Assembly (NCBI GenBank): GCA_946410365.1
Contig: CAMKAA010000021.1
Span: forward strand, 1 to 9,012
From: an uncultured Lachnospiraceae bacterium
Lineage (GTDB): Bacteria > Bacillota_A > Clostridia > Lachnospirales > Lachnospiraceae
Direction: 5' to 3'
DNA length: 9,012 nucleotides
Shown: positions 1 through 6,402 of the stretch, piece by piece
Layout of the letters: every line of letters begins with the position of its first letter
How positions within the stretch are numbered: position 1 is the first letter of the stretch
Position numbers and translations under genes: made by a program
Notes under the pieces: model-generated
The model's database searches: none
What the model saw: the letters and a program-made list of their open reading frames with translations, nothing else
Told to the model about the DNA's origin: nothing

Positions 1-4
1 GCAT
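1..4 (-). other. Probable start codon of the gene after mobC (relaxase expected)
   Basis: An ATG on the minus strand lies two bases beyond the mobC stop codon (TAA, then AA, then ATG), and the rest of the gene is outside the window. In MobC-containing elements the relaxase (MobA/VirD2 type) normally follows mobC directly, often by translational coupling, so a relaxase is the natural guess. Nothing of the protein can be read here, and no separate ribosome binding site is seen, which would fit coupling to mobC. Confidence 0.3.
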
Positions 5-6
5 TT

Positions 7-396
7 TTACTTGCGATGTGTTTGAGTATAGCCACGATATTCACCTGCCATTTCTATCACGTCTTTCCGCATCCGCATGATCTCATTGATGCAGCGGGTC
101 AGTTCATCTGTCATTGCCTTCGATTTCAGACCGCCCATATGAAAGTACCTGGTCAGCTGGTTCAGGTTGTTTCCGATCGCGGAAAACTCCTGAGTCAGTT
201 TCTCAAGCTTCGGGAAATTCGCCACGATATGATTATGGATCTCCACTTTCCCGTAAACGGCCTGACGTCGGATGTATTCAGAGATACTCATCCCGGCTGA
301 GCTTGCTGCACTCTGGATCAGATCGTATTGGGCGGCATCAAGGCGGACTCTGATATTATGGGTTTTCCTTTGCTGTTCTTCTTTTTTATTGGGCAT
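7..396 (-). CDS. mobC: MobC-family relaxosome accessory protein
   Basis: A 129-residue protein that would bind oriT DNA and help the relaxase nick it at the start of conjugative transfer. Residues 12-50 look like a ribbon-helix-helix DNA-binding domain (a basic strand HNIRVRLDAAQYDLI, then a helix with SISEYIRRQAVYG). Residues 70-85 hold the MobC hallmark IGNNLNQLTRYF, and the C-terminal helix is basic (INEIMRMRKDV). The length is normal for the family. The start at 396 was chosen because AGGAGGG lies 7 bases upstream (410-404) and the conserved domain begins soon after; the open frame reaches back to 516, but that extension has no ribosome binding site and no family resemblance. The gene is transcribed away from the excisionase and integrase genes and appears to lead straight into another gene at the window edge. 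Confidence 0.88.
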   Translation of the reverse strand: MPNKKEEQQRKTHNIRVRLDAAQYDLIQSAASSAGMSISEYIRRQAVYGKVEIHNHIVANFPKLEKLTQEFSAIGNNLNQLTRYFHMGGLKSKAMTDELTRCINEIMRMRKDVIEMAGEYRGYTQTHRK

Positions 397-435
397 TGCT
401 GTTCCCTCCTGTTGCATTGTGAAAGCTGCTTTATT

Positions 436-450
436 CCATGCATAGCATGG
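436..450. repeat. Perfect 6-3-6 inverted repeat upstream of mobC
   Basis: CCATGC and GCATGG flank ATA. It lies about 40 bases upstream of the mobC start codon, where an operator for self-regulation by MobC or another element-encoded protein could sit. The short loop and lack of a T-run argue against a terminator. Confidence 0.45.
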
Positions 451-569
451 CCGATGAGTTGCGACGGAGGAGAAAATCAGCGCTGCGACACTTTCCCAAG
501 TGGAGCCAAAAAACATTTTCCGAAACGGGCCTTTGTGGTCAACGTGTACGGAAAACGATGTCAGAGGGT

Positions 570-653
570 ATGGGGAGCGTTATCCCCATCAAGGTTGCCG
601 AAGGACGCAGTTTCAGCGAAAAGCTGAAAATGTGGGACACAGGCGAATCTTGC
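570..653. other. Candidate origin of transfer (oriT) core with possible nic site
   Basis: Two perfect 7-bp hairpins lie in tandem: ATGGGGA 570-576 with TCCCCAT 583-589 (6-base loop), and TTTCAGC 611-617 with GCTGAAA 623-629 (loop GAAAA). About 17 bases after the second hairpin is AATCTTGC (646-653), which differs by one base from the core of the YATCCTG/Y nick consensus of IncP/VirD2-type (MOBP) relaxases; the cut would fall between G652 and C653. Position next to mobC fits. The nick assignment is inference: the spacing from hairpin to nick is longer than in RP4, and the relaxase that would confirm the class is outside the window. Confidence 0.4.
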
Positions 654-840
654 CCTAAGAAAGTTATGGCACCTCAGATTCGTAAAAACAGCGAAACCTC
701 TCCTCCCATAAATCCCAGAGAAAATGCTTCCAAGGCAACACGGGAAATGTGCAAGATGAAGAATCTTCCATCCTTTTTTGATCCGGACGGTTCCCTTCCG
801 CCTGATTTTTCTGGGGTTAGTGGAAGGAGGTACATCTTTT

Positions 841-1017
841 ATGGATGAGAAAAGATCATATACGGTGAAAGAATTACAGGAGATTCTCCAGGTCAGCAGG
901 CCGGCGGTTTATGAACTTCTGAAGCAGAAACAATTCGAGTGGGTTGTCGTCGGAGGAAAATACCGCATATCAAAAAGGAGCTTTGACAGGTGGTTTGATG
1001 GGGACGATGCAGAGTAA
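841..1017 (+). CDS. Small excisionase-like winged-helix DNA-binding protein
   Basis: A 58-residue protein consisting of a single HTH_17/excisionase-type (MerR-like) domain. Residues 7-28 form the helix-turn-helix (SYTVKELQEILQVSRPAVYELL); residues 35-52 form the wing and last helix (VVVGGKYRISKRSFDRWF), with the GGK-R-I-S pattern usual for these proteins. The start at 841 is supported by AAGGAGG at 824-830; in-frame codons further upstream lack this support. Such proteins bend DNA at attachment sites and push a tyrosine integrase toward excision, or act as small regulators. Lying upstream of another excisionase-like gene and an integrase, it probably serves this element's excision or its control. 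Which of the two proteins is the true Xis cannot be told. Confidence 0.82.
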   Translation: MDEKRSYTVKELQEILQVSRPAVYELLKQKQFEWVVVGGKYRISKRSFDRWFDGDDAE

Positions 1018-1022
1018 AAATG

Positions 1023-1039
1023 GTGGTCAAGTTGACCAC
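1023..1039. promoter_or_regulatory. Perfect 8-1-8 palindrome, candidate operator
   Basis: GTGGTCAA and TTGACCAC flank a single G, starting 5 bp after the stop codon of the small excisionase-like gene. A one-base centre cannot form a stable RNA loop without losing pairs, and no T-run follows, so an operator for a dimeric protein is more likely than a terminator. A TTGACA (1042-1047) follows 2 bp later and could be part of a promoter for the next two genes, but no good -10 box lies 16-18 bp beyond it. Candidate ligands are the excisionase-like proteins or a regulator outside the window. Confidence 0.45.
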
Positions 1040-1082
1040 GATTGACATCCTAAAAGTTTTTCAATGATGGCAGTAAAATAAA

Positions 1083-1140
1083 TCTGTAAGGATCGGACGT
1101 ATATCAAATCACTGTCCGTATGAAAACAGCACCCTACAGA
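1083..1140 (+). promoter_or_regulatory. Possible structured 5' leader before the four-module gene
   Basis: Two nested inverted repeats lie between the excisionase-like genes. The outer arms are TCTGTAAGG (1083-1091) and CCCTACAGA (1132-1140) with one mismatch; the inner arms are CGGAC (1094-1098) and GTCCG (1114-1118). The structure would end 9 bases before the ribosome binding site of the next gene. It matches no riboswitch class that I recognise and may be chance. Confidence 0.22.
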
Positions 1141-1167
1141 AAAGTGACCAAGGAGAGCTGATTCACA

Positions 1168-2136
1168 ATGACTGGAAAAGAAAACGGCGCCGTTTTTCAA
1201 AAGAAAGCAATTCCAGAAAATTCTTCCGAACCGGATCGGATCTGGATGTCCGTAAAGGAGATGGGTGATCTTCTGGGAATTCGCAAAACCGACCGATACT
1301 GGCTGGTTCACAAGAATGTATTCGAGACCAGAACGATCCGCGGAAAAATGTGGGTGAATATCGAGAGCTTTGAGAAGTGGTATGCCAACCAGGTCAAATA
1401 CCGGAAAGTCACCGGAGAAGAACCCGGCCTTGAACTTAAGGAATGGTCATTGTCGCCGAGGGATATTGCACAGCTTCTGGAAATCCCGGAGTACCGCGCT
1501 TATGAACTGATTAAGGAAAAGGCCTGGGAAACAGTGACCGTGGATTTCTGGACACGGGTCCGCAGGGATTCTTTTGAGAAATGGTATCAGAGCCAGAAAC
1601 ATTACAGGACAGCTGAAGATCGGGAAAACGATCAGGCACTGGAAGATGCTTCTCTCACCTTTCCGCAGGCGGCAGCAATACTCGGTCTGCCCAGACAGCA
1701 GCTTTATTTGATTCTGAAGGATAAACGGTATTCTCACTTTTTTGAATTTGTCGAGGTTGCCGGTAGACGAAGGGTTACAAAAGCAAGCTTCGGGAGATTC
1801 CTGAACGGACAGGACAGATACCATGTTGCGGAAAAGAAAGATACGGAAACAACAGAAAAACCAGCGGTGCTGCCTGAAAGTGCTGCAGCTGAGGCGGATG
1901 AATTCAAGACAAAGGAAGAATGGCTTTCGGCAAAAGATGCTCCGATGGCATTTATGACGATTGAAGAAGCAGCGCTGCAGTCCGGGATCTCCCCTCAGGC
2001 CATTTCCCGATATGCCATGCGGGGACATTTCGGAGAATGCCGCAAAATCGGTGGAAAGGTCCGGATCCCGGGAGAGCACTTTCAGGAGTGGATGAAAAAA
2101 CGACAGGAAGGTGAGATGGCTCATGGCTTCGATTAA
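1168..2136 (+). CDS. Four-module excisionase-like helix-turn-helix protein
   Basis: A 322-residue protein with four similar winged-helix modules of the excisionase/HTH_17 type: residues about 26-78, 93-146, 161-219 and 262-313. Each has a helix-turn-helix (for example MSVKEMGDLLGI, LSPRDIAQLLEI, LTFPQAAAILGL, MTIEEAALQSGI), a basic wing (RGKMWV, FWTRVR, GRRRVT, GGKVRI) and a last helix ending in aromatic or basic residues (SFEKWY twice, SFGRFL, HFQEWM). A charged, probably disordered linker at about 220-258 separates module 4. AAGGAGAG at 1150-1157 supports the start. The stop codon lies 14 bp inside the integrase gene, so the two are probably translated together. It is likely a DNA-architecture or recombination-directionality factor for the integrase, able to touch several sites at once, or a regulator of the element. 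The exact role is not known to me. Confidence 0.8.
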   Translation: MTGKENGAVFQKKAIPENSSEPDRIWMSVKEMGDLLGIRKTDRYWLVHKNVFETRTIRGKMWVNIESFEKWYANQVKYRKVTGEEPGLELKEWSLSPRDIAQLLEIPEYRAYELIKEKAWETVTVDFWTRVRRDSFEKWYQSQKHYRTAEDRENDQALEDASLTFPQAAAILGLPRQQLYLILKDKRYSHFFEFVEVAGRRRVTKASFGRFLNGQDRYHVAEKKDTETTEKPAVLPESAAAEADEFKTKEEWLSAKDAPMAFMTIEEAALQSGISPQAISRYAMRGHFGECRKIGGKVRIPGEHFQEWMKKRQEGEMAHGFD

Positions 2137-3520
2137 GGAACGGAACGGCAAGTACTGTGTGATCTACATATACACAGACGAGAACGGCAACAAAAAGCAG
2201 AAATGGGAAACCTACAAAACAAAGGCTGAGGCAAAACAGCGGAAAAAGGAAATTGAGTATAAGGAAGGCCTGGGCCAGTTTATCATTCCGCAGTGTAAGT
2301 ACCTGAGAGAACTGCTGGATGAATATGTCAGCCTGTACGGCAGAGACAAATGGTCCCTGTCCACATACGACCGGAACACAGGCCTGATCAATAACTATAT
2401 CCGTCCCATGATCGGGGATACGAAAATAACAGATATCACGACACGCTATCTGGAGAAATACTATCAGCAGCTGCTGAAGACGCCTGCAGTTCCGACCGTT
2501 GCACCGAAGAAAAATAAAAGTGCGCTTGTGGGAACCAGTACGATCCGCGACGTTCATAAAATCCTGCGGAGCTGTTTTGAGCAGGCAGTGAAATGGGAGC
2601 TGATGGAAAAGAATCCTGCAATCTATGCGACAGTGCCCAAGTACAAACCGAACAAGCGGGAAATCTGGACAGCAGAGACTTTAATGTATGCGACGGAAGT
2701 CTGCGAGGATGAAATCCTGAAGCTTGCCATGAATCTCTCCTTCTCCGCCTCACTCCGGATCGGGGAACTGTGCGGGCTTACCTGGGACTGTGTGGACATT
2801 TCACAGGAAGCTGTGGAAGGCGGCACCTGCTCCATCTATATCAATAAGGAATATCAGCGGGTATCAAAAGAAGCCATCAGCAGTCTGGATGGAAAAGATA
2901 TCCTCGTTGTATTTCCTTCAGAGGGAAAACTCTGCACAACGGTCCGTGTGCTGAAAACCCCGAAGACAGAAAGCAGTATCCGGAAGATTTTCATTCCGAA
3001 GAGCGTTGCCGAAATGCTGGAAAAGCTGAAAGCCAGCCAGGAGGAGATGAAAAGCATTCTGGGAAAAGACTATCAGAAATATGATCTGGTCATCGCGACA
3101 GACTACGGGATGCCGATCGGCGAGGCTGCGATCCGCAAGCGTTTCAAGAAACTGATCAAGGATCATGATTTGCCGGATGTCGTATTTCACAGTCTGCGTC
3201 ATACCAGCGTTACCTATAAATTAAAGCTGAACGGCGGTGACATCAAAGCGGTACAGGGAGATTCCGGCCATGCACAGGTGAATATGGTGACGGACGTTTA
3301 CAGCCATATCCTGGATGAGGACCGGAAAAGAAATGCAGAGCTGTTCGAGGAAGCATTCTATGGGAAGAAGAATCTAAACCCGCAGATGATAGATGCTAGA
3401 TCTGAGAAAATGATTACGGTTCCGGATGGAGTGGATGCGGAAACGCTGATGAAGGTGTTGGCAAATCCAGAGATGGTGGCGCTGCTATCCTCTTTGGCGA
3501 AGACAATGGGGAAAGAATAA
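2123..3520 (+). CDS. Tyrosine recombinase/integrase
   Basis: A 465-residue site-specific recombinase expected to integrate and excise the element through a covalent phosphotyrosine intermediate. The N-terminal part has an AP2-like arm-binding segment (MASIKERNGKYCVIYIY onward), then a SAM-like core-binding domain at about residues 55-165. The catalytic domain carries Arg212 in SLRIGELCGLTWD, a likely catalytic Lys281 (LKTPKTESS), His356 and Arg359 in HSLRHTS, His383 in DSGHAQ and the nucleophile Tyr393 in DVYSHI, so it looks fully active. The C-terminal extension of about 60 residues is longer than in small integrases. The start at 2123 is preferred over GTG at 2111 because GGTGAG (2110-2115) is correctly placed for it. 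It overlaps the preceding gene by 14 bp and ends 5 bp from the broken TetR gene, placing the element boundary at its 3' end. Confidence 0.93.
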   Translation: MASIKERNGKYCVIYIYTDENGNKKQKWETYKTKAEAKQRKKEIEYKEGLGQFIIPQCKYLRELLDEYVSLYGRDKWSLSTYDRNTGLINNYIRPMIGDTKITDITTRYLEKYYQQLLKTPAVPTVAPKKNKSALVGTSTIRDVHKILRSCFEQAVKWELMEKNPAIYATVPKYKPNKREIWTAETLMYATEVCEDEILKLAMNLSFSASLRIGELCGLTWDCVDISQEAVEGGTCSIYINKEYQRVSKEAISSLDGKDILVVFPSEGKLCTTVRVLKTPKTESSIRKIFIPKSVAEMLEKLKASQEEMKSILGKDYQKYDLVIATDYGMPIGEAAIRKRFKKLIKDHDLPDVVFHSLRHTSVTYKLKLNGGDIKAVQGDSGHAQVNMVTDVYSHILDEDRKRNAELFEEAFYGKKNLNPQMIDARSEKMITVPDGVDAETLMKVLANPEMVALLSSLAKTMGKE

Positions 3521-3545
3521 GCAGCTTACTCTAGCATGTAATGCC
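3515..3545. other. Predicted right boundary of the integrative element (att site region)
   Basis: The integrase stop codon (3518-3520) and the stop codon of the convergent, prematurely ended TetR gene (3528-3526) are 5 bp apart. Integrase genes commonly lie with one end at an attachment site, and the TetR protein loses its C-terminal half exactly here, so the junction between element and host DNA should fall within these bases. The core repeat cannot be read without the other end of the element, which lies to the left of the window. Confidence 0.5.
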
Positions 3546-3819
3546 ACAATGCGTTCTGTGAAGAATCTTCATATGCCCGTTTGTAAAACAGGATCTCCTG
3601 TTTCATCTTATTCATTCCTGCGGCGGCAGAAGCAACAGAAGTGATGTCCGTGCCGTAGGCGTCCGTACAGAACATCCATGCCGCAAGGTCGTATTTATCT
3701 TTGAAATGATAACAGAAGGTCGGGCGCTCGATTTCCGCCGCCTTGTAGATCTCTGTAACGCGGATCTTGTCAATGGATTTGTGCTTCATGATCTCCCGCA
3801 TTTTATTTGCGATCCACAT
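3526..3819 (-). CDS. TetR-family regulator, C-terminally truncated
   Basis: A 97-residue protein with a complete TetR N-terminal DNA-binding domain: a first helix (IANKMREIMKHKSIDKIRVTEIYKAA is the helix 1 to 2 region) and the recognition helix motif with FCYHFKDKYDLAAW, the family signature near residues 36-50. Family members run to about 180-200 residues, but this one stops after SQNALWHYMLE, at the beginning of the ligand-binding domain. The loss is best explained by insertion of the element whose integrase ends 5 bp away. I place the start at 3819 because GGAAGG (3833-3828) lies 8 bases upstream. A longer frame starts at 3888 and overlaps the lacI-type stop codon as ATGA, but it has no ribosome binding site and its first 23 residues do not resemble TetR proteins. 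The truncated protein could still bind DNA but would probably have lost ligand control. Confidence 0.72.
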   Translation of the reverse strand: MWIANKMREIMKHKSIDKIRVTEIYKAAEIERPTFCYHFKDKYDLAAWMFCTDAYGTDITSVASAAAGMNKMKQEILFYKRAYEDSSQNALWHYMLE

Positions 3820-3884
3820 CTTTCTTACCTTCCAGTGAGGTTTGACACCCACAATCGCCAGTAGCTTCTTCATCGTGTTGCTTT

Positions 3885-4916
3885 TCATCTGTTGCGTACG
3901 GTAGAAAGTTCAGGCTGCTGTATGCAACTATCTCTTGGTATGAACTCTACCGATATCTTCTCTGTAACCGAACAATCGTTGTCTTTTTTCATACAAGTAA
4001 GATATTCGACAGCCTTTCTCGCCCTATATGAGACATCCTGACGCACAGACGCCAGTGTTGGTCTTACATTTACACACTCCGTAATGTCATCAAATCCTAT
4101 TATCCAAATATCATCCGGCACTTTATATCCATTATCCATCAGAAAATACAGAAGTTCGATGGCATAATAATCAGATGCTGCAAATACTGCGCCATATCCT
4201 GCAAATTCTTTTACCCTACAGGTATAATAGATTATTCGCTCTTCCTTATACATGGGGATTTCCCAAAAATCCGCCTTCCTTCCAAGTCCGTCACACAGTC
4301 CTTTATATCTGTCAAGATCGGGACTTAACCTGTTATCAGCCATAAAGAGGACATTCAGACAATTATGCCCTCTGAGATACTTACCGACCTGTTTTCCACC
4401 ATCGTGATCATCCAACATCAGGTTACATATATTCCTGTCATTTTCAAAAAAACCGTCATACACAACAAAGGGAATGCGAATCCGATCCCTGAGCAGTTGA
4501 TACTCATCTGCACAAAACCCCAAAAGAATCATGCCATCCATGTTCCACATCGACGCAAAAGACACCGTAGCCATGATTTCCTTTACCTTTTTTAGCATCA
4601 GAAAATATCCCGCCTTTTCAATCTCGTCCGACAGCGAATTGATGGCAGAGCAGACAAACGGATCCTCAAGTACATGCCCCTCATATTTTGCGTGATCATT
4701 TACAACCACCCCGATGATATGCGAATCATTCTGGGCAAGAAGCGTGGCCGCCATGTTCGGAATATACCCCATCTCATTCAGTTTTTCTTGAACGCGGCGT
4801 ACCGTATGATTCGAAATTTTTTTCGTTTTGCCATGTATTACATTGGACACCGTTGCAGTGCTTAACCCAAGAGCATCCGCCACATCCACTATTCTGACTT
4901 TATTTTCATCCCACAT
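3885..4916 (-). CDS. LacI-family transcriptional regulator
   Basis: A 343-residue, full-length LacI/GalR-type regulator. Residues 8-27 are the N-terminal helix-turn-helix (VRIVDVADALGLSTATVSNV), followed by a hinge helix region at about 50-61 (GYIPNMAATLLA). From about residue 66 comes the periplasmic-binding-protein-like effector domain, with the typical IIGVVVND opening, a late segment IIGFDDITECVNVRPTLASVRQD and the C-terminal EFIPRDSC. The start is set by AAGGTGAG at 4928-4921, 4 bases from the ATG. It begins 10 bp after the end of the MATE gene, so the two are almost certainly one transcript. A CG-centred dyad in the MATE leader (6306-6323) is a plausible operator, implying self-regulation of the operon. 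The effector is unknown: the sugar-binding pocket pattern is not one I can assign. Confidence 0.9.
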   Translation of the reverse strand: MWDENKVRIVDVADALGLSTATVSNVIHGKTKKISNHTVRRVQEKLNEMGYIPNMAATLLAQNDSHIIGVVVNDHAKYEGHVLEDPFVCSAINSLSDEIEKAGYFLMLKKVKEIMATVSFASMWNMDGMILLGFCADEYQLLRDRIRIPFVVYDGFFENDRNICNLMLDDHDGGKQVGKYLRGHNCLNVLFMADNRLSPDLDRYKGLCDGLGRKADFWEIPMYKEERIIYYTCRVKEFAGYGAVFAASDYYAIELLYFLMDNGYKVPDDIWIIGFDDITECVNVRPTLASVRQDVSYRARKAVEYLTCMKKDNDCSVTEKISVEFIPRDSCIQQPELSTVRNR

Positions 4917-4926
4917 ATTCTCACCT

Positions 4927-6249
4927 TCATTTAATGGTATTCATCCATTTTCTGCTTCTGAACATGAATATTGAAATTATGAACCTTACCACTTCTTCCT
5001 GCGACAGCATAAAATATACCCACACAATGGGAAACTTGAATACTAATCCTGTCACAAGAGCAATCGGCACTCCAATCAGCCATGTACCAAGCATATCTAT
5101 CATCATGATATATTTTGTTCTGCCACCGCTGCGTATGATACCTCCTCCAAGTATCATGTTCAAAACCTTGATTGGCATAAGTACCGCAAAAGCTGTCAAA
5201 AGTGCCAATCCAATCGCTCTTACATCATCCGACACGTTAAACAAATGCACATACGGTGTTTTTAAAGCCATTATTGTTACGGAAAACAGGATGCTGCCAA
5301 TAAACCCATAAACACACAGTTTTTTTGATTCCTGATAAGCTTGATCATACTGCCCCTCACCAAGACGTTTTCCTACCAATATTCCTGCCGCCTGAGCAAT
5401 TCCGCTGAGCGCTCCGATGGTAAGCCCCTGAAGGGAGCCTGTAAGTGACATTCCGGCAAGTTCATCCGTGCTCATATGCCCATATACAAATGTATTGATA
5501 CTCTGACCTACAGACCATAAAAATTCATTTATCACAATCGGTATCAGCATGGACAGATACTGCCAATAGTTTTCCTTTCCAAGGGAAACGGAATAACGGA
5601 TCCTGCCATATAGCCGAAAAAACATCACGATGATCAGTACAGCACCTGCCACTTGCGAGATTACACTGGCATAGGCGGCGCCTTTTACGCCAAGCATCGG
5701 CATGCCATAATTTCCGAATATCAGGCAATAGTTGAGACCTGTATTAAGTGTCGCAGAAACAAAACCCACATACAACGGCCAAGACGATTTTCCTCTACAT
5801 CTTATGGCAGCACCGAAAATATTTGTTATGCCAAGTGGGATGAATGTCCAGCCTATGATTCCAAGATACACACTTCCTTCGCTAATGACTCTTGCATCAT
5901 TGGTAAACAGCCTGATAAACTGCAAAGGAAACATCCTTGAGATAAAAAAGAACGCGATTCCTGTCAGCATCATTACAAGAAAATTTACACAGATACTTTT
6001 TTCCTCTGACTCCCTGTCCTTCTTCCCAATATACTGGGATATCATGATACCCGCTATCGTGCATACTGCTCCGACAACAACAGAGTAGATAAATCCTGGC
6101 TTCCCCGCAATCTCTACTGCAGCTATACTTTTTTCCCCAAGTTGTCCCACCATAATCTGATCGATCATGGAAAAAGATGACTGGAGCATTGACTGAAGTG
6201 CGACCGGTATCGCTATGTTTATTACCTGTTTTTCAAAAGTCTCTTTCAT
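4927..6249 (-). CDS. MATE-family multidrug/metabolite efflux transporter
   Basis: A 440-residue inner-membrane antiporter with the length and hydrophobic pattern of 12-helix MATE (NorM/DinF type) proteins, which export cationic drugs or metabolites in exchange for H+ or Na+. The two pseudo-symmetric halves are visible: SMIDQIMVGQLGEKSIAAV near residue 27 and the matching SVGQSINTFVYGHMSTDELAG in the second half, each followed by an inter-helix basic stretch (GKKDRESEEK and GKRLGEGQYDQA). The late segment GGGIIRSGGRTKY is also typical. The start at 6249 is chosen for AAGGGAG (6262-6256), 6 bases away; the open frame extends to 6327 without support. It is the first gene of the MATE-lacI-tetR group. 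Its substrate cannot be predicted. Sixty-base samples of this operon are 42-43% G+C, lower than either side. Confidence 0.92.
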   Translation of the reverse strand: MKETFEKQVINIAIPVALQSMLQSSFSMIDQIMVGQLGEKSIAAVEIAGKPGFIYSVVVGAVCTIAGIMISQYIGKKDRESEEKSICVNFLVMMLTGIAFFFISRMFPLQFIRLFTNDARVISEGSVYLGIIGWTFIPLGITNIFGAAIRCRGKSSWPLYVGFVSATLNTGLNYCLIFGNYGMPMLGVKGAAYASVISQVAGAVLIIVMFFRLYGRIRYSVSLGKENYWQYLSMLIPIVINEFLWSVGQSINTFVYGHMSTDELAGMSLTGSLQGLTIGALSGIAQAAGILVGKRLGEGQYDQAYQESKKLCVYGFIGSILFSVTIMALKTPYVHLFNVSDDVRAIGLALLTAFAVLMPIKVLNMILGGGIIRSGGRTKYIMMIDMLGTWLIGVPIALVTGLVFKFPIVWVYFMLSQEEVVRFIISIFMFRSRKWMNTIK

Positions 6250-6256
6250 AACAAAC

Positions 6257-6286
6257 TCCCTTATTATTTGATGAAATAATAAAGGA
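6257..6286 (-). promoter_or_regulatory. Hairpin masking the MATE ribosome binding site
   Basis: In the DNA, TTATTATTT (6261-6269) and AAATAATAA (6274-6282) form a perfect 9-bp inverted repeat around GATG. In the minus-strand mRNA the pairing extends to 13 bp, UCCUUUAUUAUUU with AAAUAAUAAGGGA, using one G-U pair and a CAUC loop. The last paired bases are GGGA of the MATE ribosome binding site, so the folded form would hide it. It could equally serve as a protein operator at the DNA level. There is no T-run terminator after it. Confidence 0.5.
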
Positions 6287-6305
6287 AATATCCCTGATTT
6301 ACAAT

Positions 6306-6323
6306 GGGTTAATCGCATAACCC
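6306..6323. promoter_or_regulatory. Candidate LacI-family operator upstream of MATE
   Basis: GGGTTAATCGCATAACCC has perfect 6-bp outer arms and a central CG step, the arrangement expected of operators for LacI/GalR proteins, whose hinge helices insert at a central CpG. It lies about 57 bp upstream of the MATE start codon, in the leader or promoter of the operon that also encodes a LacI-type regulator. No convincing -10/-35 pair was identified around it. Confidence 0.45.
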
Positions 6324-6402
6324 TCATCGCATCATTCAGTTAAATCACTGCCAACTCACAAAGCCTTAACTACGGTAATTCTACGACCTCTTGTTATCAA
6401 TC

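Larger units (their letters stand above)
411..820. other. Gene-free, hairpin-rich region, probable oriT/regulatory zone
   Basis: This stretch separates the divergent mobC and excisionase-like genes. No frame shows a recognisable protein; the longest open frame (438-848 on the plus strand) has no ribosome binding site and no family pattern. It is instead crowded with short inverted repeats: 436-441/445-450, 489-493/498-502, TTTTCCG 516-522 with CGGAAAA 549-555, 570-576/583-589 and 611-617/623-629. Dense dyads beside mobC on the side opposite the relaxase are what oriT regions of MobC/relaxase elements usually look like. The mobC promoter should also be here, on the minus strand, but no convincing -35/-10 pair was found. 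Confidence 0.5.

Noticed and set aside
757..768. 12-base match TGAAGAATCTTC shared with the element boundary area near 3561
   Set aside because: Considered as an attachment core repeat, but a 12-base match is expected by chance in 9 kb and the copy lies inside the element rather than at its far end.
438..848. 136-codon open frame on the plus strand in the mobC/excisionase gap
   Set aside because: No ribosome binding site, no family pattern, odd composition and overlap with several hairpins; it also overlaps the better-supported start at 841.
1447..2151. 234-codon open frame on the minus strand
   Set aside because: Antisense shadow of the four-module protein, rich in Cys, Phe and Ser with no domain pattern and no ribosome binding site.
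3820..3888. N-terminal extension of TetR starting with an ATGA overlap with the lacI-type stop
   Set aside because: The overlap is suggestive of coupling, but there is no ribosome binding site and the extra 23 residues do not look like a TetR N-terminus; ATG 3819 has GGAAGG at ideal spacing.
6250..6327. 26-residue extension of MATE
   Set aside because: No ribosome binding site; it would also run across the candidate operator and hairpin. ATG 6249 is well supported.
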